Shown: positions 7,082 to 16,034 of the stretch, piece after piece
Layout: every line of letters starts with the position of its first letter
How positions within the stretch are numbered: the stretch's first letter is position 1
From: Azospirillum agricola
Lineage (GTDB): Bacteria > Pseudomonadota > Alphaproteobacteria > Azospirillales > Azospirillaceae
DNA length: 64,000 nucleotides
Reading direction: 5' to 3'
NCBI RefSeq assembly: GCF_017876095.1
Contig: NZ_JAGINM010000016.1
Coordinates: 62,001-126,000 of the forward strand
The notes under the pieces: model-generated
Seen by the model: only the letters and a program-made list of their open reading frames with translations
The model's database searches: none
What the model was told of the DNA's origin: nothing
Program-made: the position numbers and the translations under genes

Positions 7082-8716
7082 TCAGCCCAGCTTTTCCCGC
7101 TTGAGACGGATGCCCGCCGCCTCGCGGTCCCAGCACCCCTCGATCACCCCCTCGGCACGCAGCGTGTGCTTCTGGAGCTTGCCGCTGGCCGTCTTGGGAA
7201 GCTCCTCCACGACACGGACGTAGCGCGGCACCATGTAATGCGCCACCCGCGCCGCCAGGAAACCGACCAGTTCGGCGGGATCGACCACGGCGCCGGGAAC
7301 CGGGGCGACGACGGCCAGGACCTCGTCCTCGCCGACCTCGCTGGGAACGGCAACGGTCACCGCCTCGCGCACGGCGGGATGCGCGCAAATCTCCGCCTCC
7401 AGTTCGAAGGAAGAGATGTTCTCGCCCCGACGGCGGATGACGTCCTTCAGGCGGTCGACGAAGAAGAAGCGCCCGTCCGGCTCCATGCGGAAGGCGTCGC
7501 CGGTGTGGAACCAGCCGTTGCGCATGGCCGCCACCGTCGCCTCCGGATTGCGGTAATAGCCGGAGCCGAGCGCCCAGGGCCGGTGCGAGCGGATGATCAG
7601 CTCGCCGACCGACCCGGGTGGCAGCTCCGCGTCGTTGGCGTCGACCACGCGCAGTTCGAAGCAGGGCCGCGCGCGGCCGCACAGGCCCGGCACCATCCCG
7701 TCCGGCCCGGCGGTCCGCGGCCCCGCCGTCAGCGGGCTGGCGATCTCGGTCATGTTGTAGACGGTGTGGAGCTCGACGCCGAAACGCTCTCCGAACCGGG
7801 GCGCATCCTCTCCGAAGGGGACGATGAAAACCTTCTTTAGGGTATGGTCGCGGTCGCGCGGGTCCGGCGGGGCTTTCAGCAGGAAGCTCGCCATGACGCC
7901 GAGCAGCAGGACCACCGTGCTTCCGGTGTCGCAGATCGAGTCCCAGAAGTCACCGGTGCGGAACTCCGGCACCATCGCCATCGAGCCGCCCTTGCCCAAC
8001 ATGCAATAGACGTAAAGCGTGCTGCCGCAATGGAAAATCGGCCCGCAGATCATGCAGCGGTCGTCCGCCGTGATGCTGGTGAAGGCGTCCGGCCCCATCG
8101 CGTGGATCTGCACGTAGGAGGTGACCACCCCCTTCGCCGCCCCCGTGGTGCCCGACGAATACATGATCGCGTGCGGATCCCAGGGCTGGATCGGCCGGTC
8201 GAGGTCCAGGCTCAGGCCGGAATCGGCCGGCGCGTCGACCAGCGGCGCGACGGTGACACCGGGCAGGTCGGGCGGCGGCGAGTCCGCCGCCCCGACGGTC
8301 AGAATTTTGGCCAGCGGCCCGCGGTCGATCTCCGCCAGACGGCCGAGCAGGGCCGCGTGCGCGATCATCACCGTGGCGCCGGCGTTGTCCAGCATATGCT
8401 CCAGCGGGCGGCCCCGGCTCGCCGTGTTGAGCGGCACATAGACCGCGCCGAGATAGTTGATGGCGAACCAGGCGGTCAGCAGGTCCGGCCCGTTCCCCAT
8501 CCAGCACAGCACATGGTCGCCTTGGCGCACGCCCTGCGCCCGCAGGGCGGCGGCGCGGCGGCGGACACGCTCCAAGGTCTCCCGGTAGCTCCAGGTCTCG
8601 CCCCGCCAGAAGGCGACGAACACCACGTCGGGCTGTCGCTCCGCCTGCCCTTCCAGAAGATTGCGCAGCACGCATTCGTCCGCCGAGGGAATCCTCGCCC
8701 ATTCATCGCCGTGCAT
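7082..8716 (-). CDS. AMP-forming acyl-CoA synthetase (CaiC-like)
   Basis: A 544-aa ANL-superfamily ligase with the P-loop SSGTTGAAKGVV, the YNMTE adenylation motif, the GWFHTGD hinge region and a C-terminal PKTASGKLQK with the catalytic Lys. It activates a carboxylic acid to its CoA thioester through an acyl-adenylate. The overall sequence resembles crotonobetaine/carnitine-CoA ligases, but the substrate cannot be fixed. It is divergent from an enoyl-CoA hydratase gene, and the shared operator at 8813 lies between them. Confidence 0.9.
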   Translation of the reverse strand: MHGDEWARIPSADECVLRNLLEGQAERQPDVVFVAFWRGETWSYRETLERVRRRAAALRAQGVRQGDHVLCWMGNGPDLLTAWFAINYLGAVYVPLNTASRGRPLEHMLDNAGATVMIAHAALLGRLAEIDRGPLAKILTVGAADSPPPDLPGVTVAPLVDAPADSGLSLDLDRPIQPWDPHAIMYSSGTTGAAKGVVTSYVQIHAMGPDAFTSITADDRCMICGPIFHCGSTLYVYCMLGKGGSMAMVPEFRTGDFWDSICDTGSTVVLLLGVMASFLLKAPPDPRDRDHTLKKVFIVPFGEDAPRFGERFGVELHTVYNMTEIASPLTAGPRTAGPDGMVPGLCGRARPCFELRVVDANDAELPPGSVGELIIRSHRPWALGSGYYRNPEATVAAMRNGWFHTGDAFRMEPDGRFFFVDRLKDVIRRRGENISSFELEAEICAHPAVREAVTVAVPSEVGEDEVLAVVAPVPGAVVDPAELVGFLAARVAHYMVPRYVRVVEELPKTASGKLQKHTLRAEGVIEGCWDREAAGIRLKREKLG

Positions 8717-8812
8717 CGCCGATCACCCTCCCTCTTCGTCCAACCGTCACACCGTCGAGCCCCCGGCGGGGACCGTTGACCGTATGTTTGCACTACGAAC
8801 CAAAGCATTGCA

Positions 8813-8830
8813 ACATACTCAGTAGAATGT
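8813..8830. promoter_or_regulatory. Palindromic operator, copy 2
   Basis: ACATACTCAGTAGAATGT matches the operator at 6221-6238 at 15 of 18 positions and keeps the imperfect dyad. It lies in the divergent promoter region between the acyl-CoA ligase (start 8716) and the enoyl-CoA hydratase (start 8890). A further GTATGT half-site occurs at about 8782-8787. Confidence 0.72.
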
Positions 8831-8889
8831 TAGGTGGATGGAGCTGGCCGACCCCAGCGCCGGAACCGATAGGGAAAGGAACAGACGGA

Positions 8890-9627
8890 ATGAGGCTTGT
8901 GTCGATCGAGCGGCTGGATGGCGTGGCGCTGGTCCGCTACGACCGTGGCGGACGCGCCAACGCCCTGAACGCGGCGGCGATGGAGGAGCTGACGGACGCC
9001 GCCCACCGGCTGCGCACCGACGGTTCCCTGCGGGCCGTGGTGCTGACCGGCGCCGCGACGGTGTTCTCCGGCGGCCTCGACCTGTCCGACCCACGGCTCT
9101 GGCCGGCCGGCGCGGACGCGCTGGAACAGCACGCCGCCGTCGAGCGTGGCCGCGCGCTGTGCGAGGCCTGGGCGGCGCTGCCCCAGTTCACCATCGCCGC
9201 CGTCGAGGGGGCGGCGGTCGGCGGCGGCGGCGTGCTGGCGATGGCGCTCGACCTGCGCATCTTCGGGCGCGGCGCGCATCTGCGCCTGCCCGAGGCGCGG
9301 CTCGGCTTCAACCTCGCCTGGGGCGGGCTGCCGCGTCTGGTGTCGCTGGTCGGCCCGGCGCGGGCCAAGCGCCTGCTGTTCACCGACCTTCGGGTCGATT
9401 CGTCGCTGGCCCTCGATTGGGGCCTCGCCGATCTCGTCGCCGAGGACGGGGCCGTGGTGACGGAAAGCCTGCGGCTGGCGCAGGACGCCGCGATGGTTCC
9501 GCCGCTGGCCCTGCGCATGACCAAGCGCGCCATCGACGCCCAGTCCGATCAGACGCGGCTGGCCCATGGCGACAGCGACCAGTTCCTGCTCGGCCGCCTG
9601 CTGCGCGACGCCGCTGCCGGCGCCTGA
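8890..9627 (+). CDS. Enoyl-CoA hydratase/isomerase (crotonase family)
   Basis: This 245-aa crotonase has the oxyanion-hole segments at VFSGGLDLSD and in the glycine-rich AAVEGAAVGGGGVLAMALDL. The usual catalytic Glu pair is not obvious, so hydratase versus isomerase or hydrolase activity is open. The ATG at 8890 follows a GGGAAAGGA ribosome-binding site. It is under the presumed control of the shared operator and is followed by an ABC binding protein gene. Confidence 0.87.
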   Translation: MRLVSIERLDGVALVRYDRGGRANALNAAAMEELTDAAHRLRTDGSLRAVVLTGAATVFSGGLDLSDPRLWPAGADALEQHAAVERGRALCEAWAALPQFTIAAVEGAAVGGGGVLAMALDLRIFGRGAHLRLPEARLGFNLAWGGLPRLVSLVGPARAKRLLFTDLRVDSSLALDWGLADLVAEDGAVVTESLRLAQDAAMVPPLALRMTKRAIDAQSDQTRLAHGDSDQFLLGRLLRDAAAGA

Positions 9628-9671
9628 ACCCCATCCACGCAAAGCATCACCAGAACCGGGAGGATCAACGC

Positions 9672-10886
9672 ATGAAGACGCTCAAGACGGCCCTGCTCGC
9701 GGGCATGGCCGCCATCACCCTGACCGGCGCGGCACAGGCGCAGGTTTCCGACAACATCGTGAAGATCGCCGTGCTCGACGACATGACCGGCATCTACGCC
9801 GACCTCGCCGGGCGCGGCTCGGTGGTCGCCGCGCAGATGGCGGTCGAGGATTTCGGCGGCACGGTGAAGGGCACACCGGTCCAGGTCGTCTTCGCCGACC
9901 ACCAGAACAAGGCCGACATCGCCGCCAGCATCTCCCGCCAATGGATCGACCGCGAGCAGGTCGACGTGATCGTCGACGTCGGCAACTCCGCCGCGGCGCT
10001 GGCGGTCCAGGAGGTGACGCGCGAGACCGGCCGGGTCCACCTGAACTCGACCGCAGGCAGCACCGAGCTGACCAACGAGAAATGCTCGCCCACCGGCGTG
10101 CATTGGACCTACGACACCTACGCGCTCGCCAACGGAGCCGGCCGCGCCCTGACCCAACAGGGCAACAAGAAGTGGTTCTTCATCACCGCCGACTACACCT
10201 TCGGCCGCAGCCTGGAGACCAACACGTCGAACGCGGTCAAGAAGGCCGGCGGCGAGGTTCTGGGCACGGTGCGGGCGCCGGTCGCGACACCGGACTTCTC
10301 CTCCTTCCTGCTCCAGGCGCAGGCGTCGGGGGCCCAGGTGGTGGCGCTGGCCAACGCCGGCGGCGACTTCGTGAACGCGGTGAAGCAGGCCAACGAGTTC
10401 GGCCTGTCCCAGAGCGGCCAGAAGATGGTCGGCATGCTGGTCTTCCTGACCGACATCGACAGCCTCGGCCTCGACGTGACCAAGGGGATGGTGATCACCA
10501 CCGGCTGGTACTGGGACACCGACGACCGCACGCGGGAATTCGCCAAGCGCTTCGGCCAGCGGCACGAGGGCAAGATGCCGACCATGGTGCAGGCCGGCGT
10601 CTATTCGGCGGTTCTGAACTACCTGAAGGCCATCGACGCCACCGGCACCGACAAGGGCCTGACCGTGGTCAACCAGCTCAAGTCCATGCCGATCGAGGAC
10701 ATGTTCGCCCGCAACGGCAAGGTCCGCGCCGACGGCCGCATGGTCCACGACATGCATCTCGTCGAGGTCAAGAGCCCGGCCGAATCCAAGGGGCGCTGGG
10801 ATTACTACAAGATCCTCAGCACCATTCCGGGCGACGAGGCCTTCCTGCCGCTGGCCGAAAGCAAGTGCCCGCTGGTGAAGGGCTGA
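9672..10886 (+). CDS. Branched-chain-type ABC transporter substrate-binding protein (orphan)
   Basis: The 404-aa protein begins with a Sec signal peptide (hydrophobic segment LLAGMAAITLTGAAQA, cleavage after AQA) and continues as a periplasmic-binding-protein type 1 domain of the LivK family (VKIAVLDDMTGIYADLAG). It would bind a solute in the periplasm. No permease or ATPase genes adjoin it, so it must work with a transporter encoded elsewhere. Co-location with the CoA ligase and hydratase suggests an aromatic or aliphatic acid ligand, not an amino acid. Confidence 0.9.
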   Translation: MKTLKTALLAGMAAITLTGAAQAQVSDNIVKIAVLDDMTGIYADLAGRGSVVAAQMAVEDFGGTVKGTPVQVVFADHQNKADIAASISRQWIDREQVDVIVDVGNSAAALAVQEVTRETGRVHLNSTAGSTELTNEKCSPTGVHWTYDTYALANGAGRALTQQGNKKWFFITADYTFGRSLETNTSNAVKKAGGEVLGTVRAPVATPDFSSFLLQAQASGAQVVALANAGGDFVNAVKQANEFGLSQSGQKMVGMLVFLTDIDSLGLDVTKGMVITTGWYWDTDDRTREFAKRFGQRHEGKMPTMVQAGVYSAVLNYLKAIDATGTDKGLTVVNQLKSMPIEDMFARNGKVRADGRMVHDMHLVEVKSPAESKGRWDYYKILSTIPGDEAFLPLAESKCPLVKG

Positions 10887-10904
10887 GACCCGCTCTTCCG
10901 CCGG

Positions 10905-11783
10905 TCACGTCAGGTTCGTCACCTTGTCGTTGATCACGCGTGGCCGGCGCAGGACGATCAGGCTGAGGCCGGCCACCGTGACCAGACCGCCCACCACCAG
11001 GCGCCAGGACAGCGGCTCTCCCAGCAGTAGCACGCCCGACGCCACCCCGACCGCCGGCAGCAGCAGCAGATAGGGCACCGTCTGGTTGACGTCGTAGAGC
11101 CGCAGCAGGCGGTACCACAGACCGTAGGCGACGATCGTCGCCATCACCGCGATGAAGGCCAGGGCTCCCCAGCCCACCAGCGTGGCGTTGCGGATGGCGG
11201 CGATCTGGTCCCGCTCGACCAGCAGCGACAGCGTCAGGAGCTGCGGCGCCGCGAACAGCGCCATCCAGGCGTTGAGCGTGAAGCCCTCCACCGATTCCAG
11301 CCGCTTGATCTGCACGCTGCCCAGCGCGAAGGCGAGGCTGGCGGTGACGACCAGCAGCAGCGGCACCGGATTCTCGATCCGCTCCGGCTCGCCGGCCAGC
11401 AGCGCCACCCCGGCGAAGGCGATCACCATGCCGAGCGTGCGCCGCCAGCCCAGCCGGTCCTTGAAGAAGATCGCCGCCATCAGCGAGGAGAACGGCACCT
11501 GGAGCTGTGCCGCCACGGAAGCGGTGGCGGCGTCCAGCCCCTTGATGCCCATGAACATCAACGGAAAATGCACGGAGCCGAGCACCATCGACAGCAGCAG
11601 GATCCCGCGCAGCCGGCCCCACGGCACCCGCACGAAGGGCAGCAGCAGGGCCGCGACCAGCGTGAAGCGCAGCCCCATCAACAGGAGCGGCGAGAATTCG
11701 GCGAGCGCCAGCTTGGCGGCGACGAAGTTCACCCCCCACAGCAGCACGACGACCAGCGCCAGCCCGATGTCCTGGACGCTCAT
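10905..11783 (-). CDS. DMT superfamily permease (EamA family)
   Basis: A 292-aa integral membrane protein with about ten predicted transmembrane helices in two EamA repeats (start MSVQDIGLALVVVLLWGVNF). Members export amino acids and other small metabolites. The ATG overlaps the stop of the upstream thioesterase gene (ATGA), so the two are translationally coupled. The gene converges on the binding-protein gene at 9672 with only 18 bp between the stops. Confidence 0.9.
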   Translation of the reverse strand: MSVQDIGLALVVVLLWGVNFVAAKLALAEFSPLLLMGLRFTLVAALLLPFVRVPWGRLRGILLLSMVLGSVHFPLMFMGIKGLDAATASVAAQLQVPFSSLMAAIFFKDRLGWRRTLGMVIAFAGVALLAGEPERIENPVPLLLVVTASLAFALGSVQIKRLESVEGFTLNAWMALFAAPQLLTLSLLVERDQIAAIRNATLVGWGALAFIAVMATIVAYGLWYRLLRLYDVNQTVPYLLLLPAVGVASGVLLLGEPLSWRLVVGGLVTVAGLSLIVLRRPRVINDKVTNLT

Positions 11784-12223
11784 GCCCCGAAACCATCCGG
11801 CGTTCCGGACAGGGCGGCCGGTTGCACCGCCGCCGTGGCGCGGCGCTTGAAACTGCCCTGCGCCGTCGCGATGACCGCCCCATCCTCGTCGATGATCCGG
11901 CTCTCCGCGAAATAGACGCTGCGGCCGCCGCCGGTCACCCGCCCGACGGCGCGAATCCGGCCCTGGGCGACGCGGGCGACGTAGTTGATGGACAGCGACA
12001 GGGTGGCCGCGTGGCGCTCCTCGCCCGGCTCCGCGCTGAAGAGGCCGGAGTAGCCGCAGGCCGCATCCAGCATCGTCGCCATCACCCCCCCTTGCAGGCT
12101 GCCCTGCCGGTTGAGGTGGCGGGGCTCGATCAGCAGCTCGAACTCGGCCAGATCGGGCTGCCACCGGCACAGCGTCAGGCCGATCATCGTCAAAAAGGGG
12201 TTGTGGTCGAGGTTGAGGTCCAT
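11780..12223 (-). CDS. PaaI-type hotdog thioesterase
   Basis: A 147-aa PaaI/YdiI-like thioesterase with the characteristic HLNRQGSLQGGVMATMLDAACG segment, in which HxxxxGxxHGG is replaced by NRQGSLQGG. It hydrolyses an acyl-CoA. The start is ATG at 12223, before DLNLDHNPF; the in-frame extension upstream is low-complexity. About 280 bp with no recognisable gene separate it from the next gene upstream, and this region probably holds its promoter. The thioesterase-exporter pair may serve detoxification or overflow. Confidence 0.85.
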   Translation of the reverse strand: MDLNLDHNPFLTMIGLTLCRWQPDLAEFELLIEPRHLNRQGSLQGGVMATMLDAACGYSGLFSAEPGEERHAATLSLSINYVARVAQGRIRAVGRVTGGGRSVYFAESRIIDEDGAVIATAQGSFKRRATAAVQPAALSGTPDGFGA

Positions 12224-12507
12224 GGCCGTGCCCGTCGGGTGGGGATGCGGGTGAGCGTCGCCGGCAAACGCAGCCCCGAGGATGCGCCCGCCGGACGGGT
12301 CGTCGCGCCGGCCATCTCCTTGGAATTCCCCGCCTGGAAATTCCGTTGGCCGGAATGTTTTCCCATGATGCGACGCGACGGTAGAGGTTGCCAAAAGCCC
12401 CTGTCAAGCGGCCGCTGGCCCGGCAGGGCTGCGCTGCGGCAAAGGCAGGGCTGGACGGACGCTTCCGGTTCGAACGGTCCGGCCCCCCTGGCCGCTCGGA
12501 TAATTCC

Positions 12508-13362
12508 CTACCGAGCGCTCCCGCCGCCTCCGAGAAGCTCGCCGACGAGGGGGGAGTGCGGATCGGCCAGATCCTCGATGACGTTGTAATGATGGCGAGC
12601 GGCGGTCTGCCGCTCCGTCATGCGCGCATCCAGGCCGCTCCAGATGTTGGCGAGAAGGGCATTCTGGCGGATGAATTCCGGCCGCTCGTCCGCCCCCACC
12701 CAGCAGGTCACCGACACGCCGGGATGCGGCATCGCCAGGGCCGGGCTTTCACGCACGACCTCCTCCCCGTCGAGCCCGAGGGTCTGGTTCATCGCCGTCT
12801 TCAGCAGCGGGCGCAGATCGTGCAGCCCGCTGATGGAGACCGTGTGCACGACCCGCTCCCGCACCGCCCAGGACAGGCCGGCATCGGCGCAGAGCAGGCG
12901 GGTCACCAGATGGCCGCCGGCCGAATGGCCGGTCAGGCGCAGGGGGCCGGCGGTCCGCCCGGCGACCGCCTCCACCGCCCGTTCGATCTGGCGGGTGATG
13001 CCGCCGATCCGCGCCTCCGGGCACAGCGTGTAGCTGGGCATGGCGACGCGCCAGCCATGGGCGAGCGCGCCGGCCGCCAGATGCGACCAGCTCGACTTGT
13101 CGAACGCCTTCCAGAAACCGCCATGCACGAAGACGACGGTTCCCGCCGCCTCCCCCTCCGGGTGGAAGAGGTCGAAGACCTCGCGCGGCAGCGGCCCGTA
13201 GGGGCGATCAAGCTCGGCCCGCCCCGTCGCCACCATCGCCGCACGGAAACCGGCCGCCGCCGCCGCCCATTTCGCCGGATAGGCGCTGCCGCCCTCGATG
13301 TGGGCGCCGTTGGCGTAGGCGTCGTCCCAATCGATGGGTCCCGGACCGGCCGTCGTGACCAT
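12508..13362 (-). CDS. Alpha/beta-hydrolase, probable kynurenine formamidase
   Basis: The 284-aa protein is an alpha/beta-hydrolase of the esterase/arylformamidase group: HGGFWKAFDKSSW oxyanion region, nucleophile Ser in LTGHSAGGH, and late Asp and His. It would hydrolyse N-formylkynurenine to kynurenine and formate. The functional call comes from context, as it sits 33 bp after the marR gene in the same block as kynA and kynU. It is unrelated to the cyclase-fold KynB of many bacteria. The start has GGAGGAGA upstream. Confidence 0.8.
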   Translation of the reverse strand: MVTTAGPGPIDWDDAYANGAHIEGGSAYPAKWAAAAAGFRAAMVATGRAELDRPYGPLPREVFDLFHPEGEAAGTVVFVHGGFWKAFDKSSWSHLAAGALAHGWRVAMPSYTLCPEARIGGITRQIERAVEAVAGRTAGPLRLTGHSAGGHLVTRLLCADAGLSWAVRERVVHTVSISGLHDLRPLLKTAMNQTLGLDGEEVVRESPALAMPHPGVSVTCWVGADERPEFIRQNALLANIWSGLDARMTERQTAARHHYNVIEDLADPHSPLVGELLGGGGSAR

Positions 13363-13394
13363 CGGGTCGTCTCCTCCCTTGGGGTTGGGCGCGT

Positions 13395-13892
13395 TCAGCC
13401 GCCCGTCCTTTCCAGATGCTGCTTCAACGCGCCAAGCCCGTCCAGCAGCCCGCGCTTGACCGGCTCGTCGAGCCCGTCCAGCAGCCCGACCACCCACTGC
13501 TCATGCTCGCCGGCCATCCCCAGGAAGCGCGCGCGTCCCTCGTCGGTCAGGCGGATGATGTTGGTCCGGCGGTCCCGGGGGTGCGGCTCGCGGCGGACGA
13601 GGCCGTCCTCGACCAGCCGGTCGACGAGGCTGGTGATGGCGCCGTTGGACACCATCATGCGGTGCGACACCTCGGTCATGGTCAGCCCGTCCTCGACCCG
13701 CTCCAATTGCGACAGCAGGTCGAAGCGGGCCAGCGAAATGCCGAAATCGCTGGTGATGCGGCTTTGCAGGACGGATTCGATCCGGCTGGCGCAGAACAGC
13801 AGGCGCAACCACAGCCGGATGTCGGCGTGGTTGCCGGCGTCCGGGTCCATCCGCTGGTCCCGCTTGCGCGGGCTGGTCACTTTCGCTGCCAT
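13395..13892 (-). CDS. MarR family regulator, probably of the kynurenine/anthranilate genes
   Basis: A 165-aa winged-helix MarR protein: HTH around LTMTEVSHRMMVSNGAITSLVDRLVEDGLV, wing with DRRTNIIRLTDEGR. It lies between kynA and the formamidase gene in the same orientation, so it is likely to sense kynurenine, anthranilate or an aryl-CoA and control the block. Candidate operators are the AT-rich dyads at 17735-17763 and 23884-23897. Confidence 0.85.
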   Translation of the reverse strand: MAAKVTSPRKRDQRMDPDAGNHADIRLWLRLLFCASRIESVLQSRITSDFGISLARFDLLSQLERVEDGLTMTEVSHRMMVSNGAITSLVDRLVEDGLVRREPHPRDRRTNIIRLTDEGRARFLGMAGEHEQWVVGLLDGLDEPVKRGLLDGLGALKQHLERTGG

Positions 13893-13977
13893 GGCCTGTC
13901 CTTGAATGTCCGGCGATTGCCGGCCGGCACTCTCCCGTGTCCGCCGCCGGATGTCGAGGGGGGAGGAAGCCCCTGCC

Positions 13978-14829
13978 CTACAGCACGGTGCGGACCCGCC
14001 AGAGCTCCGGGAACAGCTCGACCGCCAGCATGTTGCGCAGATAGGGGACGCCGCCGGTGCCGCCGGTCCCCCGCTTGAAGCCGATGATCCGCTCCACCGT
14101 GGTGACGTGGTTGAAGCGCCACCGGCGGAAGTAATCCTCGAAGTCGACCAGCTTCTCGGCCAGCTCGTAGAGCGGCCAATGGCGGTCCGGATCCTGGTAG
14201 ACGATCCGCCAGCTCTCCGTCACGCCGTCTTGCGGCCGGTGGGTTTGCGACACGTCGCGCTCCAGCACCTCCGCCGGCACGGGAATGCCGTTGCGGGCGA
14301 GCAGGCGCAGCGCCTCGTCGTACAGGCTCGGCCGCGTCAGCTCCTCCTCCAGCCGCGCCCGGATCTCCGGCCGGTGCTCGTGGGGCCGCAGCATCGCCCT
14401 GTTGCGGTTGCCGAGCAGATACTCGATCTCGCGGTACTGGTGCGACTGGAAACCCGAGGACTGGCCGAGATCGCCGCGGAACTTGGTGTATTCGCTGGGC
14501 GTCATCGTGCGCAGCACGTCCCAGGCGGAGTTGAGTTGCTCGAAGACGCGCGAGACGCGGCTCAGCATCTTGAAGGCGGGCGACAGCCGGTCGTCGCGGA
14601 TGGCGTCGCGCGCGGCGCGGATCTCGTAGACCGCCAGCCGCATCCACAGCTCCGAGGTCTGGTGCTGGATGATGAACAGCATTTCGTCATGGGCCGTCGA
14701 GCGCGGGCGTTGGGCGTCGAGAATGCGGTCGAGCTGGAGATAGTCGCCGTAGGACATGCGTCCGTCGAACGCCATCTGCGCGCCCTCGGCCGCAGGATCA
14801 TAGGGACAGGACTGCTCGGAGTCGCTCAT
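13978..14829 (-). CDS. kynA: Tryptophan 2,3-dioxygenase
   Basis: The 283-aa protein is a full-length heme-dependent tryptophan 2,3-dioxygenase: MSYGDYLQLDRIL, DEMLFIIQHQTSELWMRL with the substrate-site His, the FQSHQYREIEYLLGNRN segment, and the C-terminal RRWRFNHVTTVERIIGFKRGTGGTGGV containing the axial heme His. It opens the indole ring of L-tryptophan to give N-formylkynurenine. Its ATG overlaps the stop of kynU by 4 bp, so it is coupled to it. Confidence 0.97.
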   Translation of the reverse strand: MSDSEQSCPYDPAAEGAQMAFDGRMSYGDYLQLDRILDAQRPRSTAHDEMLFIIQHQTSELWMRLAVYEIRAARDAIRDDRLSPAFKMLSRVSRVFEQLNSAWDVLRTMTPSEYTKFRGDLGQSSGFQSHQYREIEYLLGNRNRAMLRPHEHRPEIRARLEEELTRPSLYDEALRLLARNGIPVPAEVLERDVSQTHRPQDGVTESWRIVYQDPDRHWPLYELAEKLVDFEDYFRRWRFNHVTTVERIIGFKRGTGGTGGVPYLRNMLAVELFPELWRVRTVL

Positions 14830-16034
14830 GTCACGGTCGCCTTGCGGTGATAGTCGGGGCGGTCCCACAGCCGGCCGGCCAGGACCGTCTCCAGCACGGC
14901 TACGGCGGCGCGCAGTTCGTCGGCGCCGATGTAGAGCGGCGTGATGCCGAAGCGCAGGATGTCGGGCGCGCGGAAGTCGCCGATCACGCCACGGTCGATC
15001 AGCGCCCGCATGATCGCGTAGCCCTGCGGGTGGCGGAAGGACACCTGGCTGCCGCGCCGGGCGCCGTCGCGCGGCGAGGCCAGGGCCAGCTCGGGGCAGC
15101 GCGCCTCCACCTCCGTGATGAAGAGGTCGCACAGCGCGATGGACTGCCGGCGGATGTCGGCCATGTCGACCCCGTCCCAGACGTCGAGCGCCGCGTCCAG
15201 CGCCGCCAGCGCGATCACCGGCGGCGTGCCGACCCGCATCCGCTCCACCCCGGCGCCGGGCCGGTAGGAGGGCTCGAAGGCGAAGGGCGCCGCGTGCCCC
15301 ATCCAGCCGGACAGCGCGGGACGGGCCGCCTTGGCGTGGCGCGGGGCGACATAGAGGAAGGCGGGCGCTCCCGGCCCGCCGTTCAGATACTTGTAGGTGC
15401 AGCCCGCCGCGAAGTCGGCGCCGGCGGCGGTGAGATCGACCGGCAGGGCGCCGGCCGAATGGGCGAGATCCCAGACGGTCAGCGCGCCGGCAGCATGGGC
15501 GCGGGCAGTCAGCGCCGCCATGTCGTGCTTCCGGCCGGTGCGGTAGTCCACCTCGGTCAGCATCAGCACGGCAACGCGCCCGTCGATCGCCCCCTCCACC
15601 GCCTCGGGCTCCACCATTTCCAGCCGGTGGCCCTGGCCGAGCGTGGCGATCAACCCCTCGGCCATGTAGAGGTCGGTCGGGAAATTGCCGGTGTCCGACA
15701 GGATCACCCGGCGGTCCGGATTCAGCGCCAGCGCCGCCGCCAGCGCCTGATAGACCTTGATCGACAGCGTGTCGCCCATCACCACGCTGCCCGGCGGCGC
15801 GCCGATCAGCCGGCCGACGCGGTCGCCGACGCGGCCCGGCTGCGTCATCCAGCCGGCATCGTTCCAGCCACGGATCAGCCGCGTGCCCCATTCCTCGGCC
15901 AGCGTGCGGGCGACCCGCTGCTCGACACCGGCCGGCAGCGGCCCCAGCGAGTTGCCGTCGAGGTAGATCACCCCCTCGGGAATCCGGAAGAGCGCGCGCG
16001 TTCCCTTGAAATCGTTTTGGGTGAAGTCGGTCAT
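14826..16034 (-). CDS. kynU: Kynureninase
   Basis: A 402-aa PLP enzyme with the kynureninase pattern: YLDGNSLGPLP, GWNDAGWM, WDLAHSAGALPVDL, and CTYKYLNGGPGAPAF containing the PLP-binding Lys. It cleaves kynurenine to anthranilate and alanine. The gene overlaps both the upstream CoA-ligase gene and the downstream kynA by 4 bp. That wiring sends anthranilate directly to the ligase encoded next door. Confidence 0.97.
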   Translation of the reverse strand: MTDFTQNDFKGTRALFRIPEGVIYLDGNSLGPLPAGVEQRVARTLAEEWGTRLIRGWNDAGWMTQPGRVGDRVGRLIGAPPGSVVMGDTLSIKVYQALAAALALNPDRRVILSDTGNFPTDLYMAEGLIATLGQGHRLEMVEPEAVEGAIDGRVAVLMLTEVDYRTGRKHDMAALTARAHAAGALTVWDLAHSAGALPVDLTAAGADFAAGCTYKYLNGGPGAPAFLYVAPRHAKAARPALSGWMGHAAPFAFEPSYRPGAGVERMRVGTPPVIALAALDAALDVWDGVDMADIRRQSIALCDLFITEVEARCPELALASPRDGARRGSQVSFRHPQGYAIMRALIDRGVIGDFRAPDILRFGITPLYIGADELRAAVAVLETVLAGRLWDRPDYHRKATVT

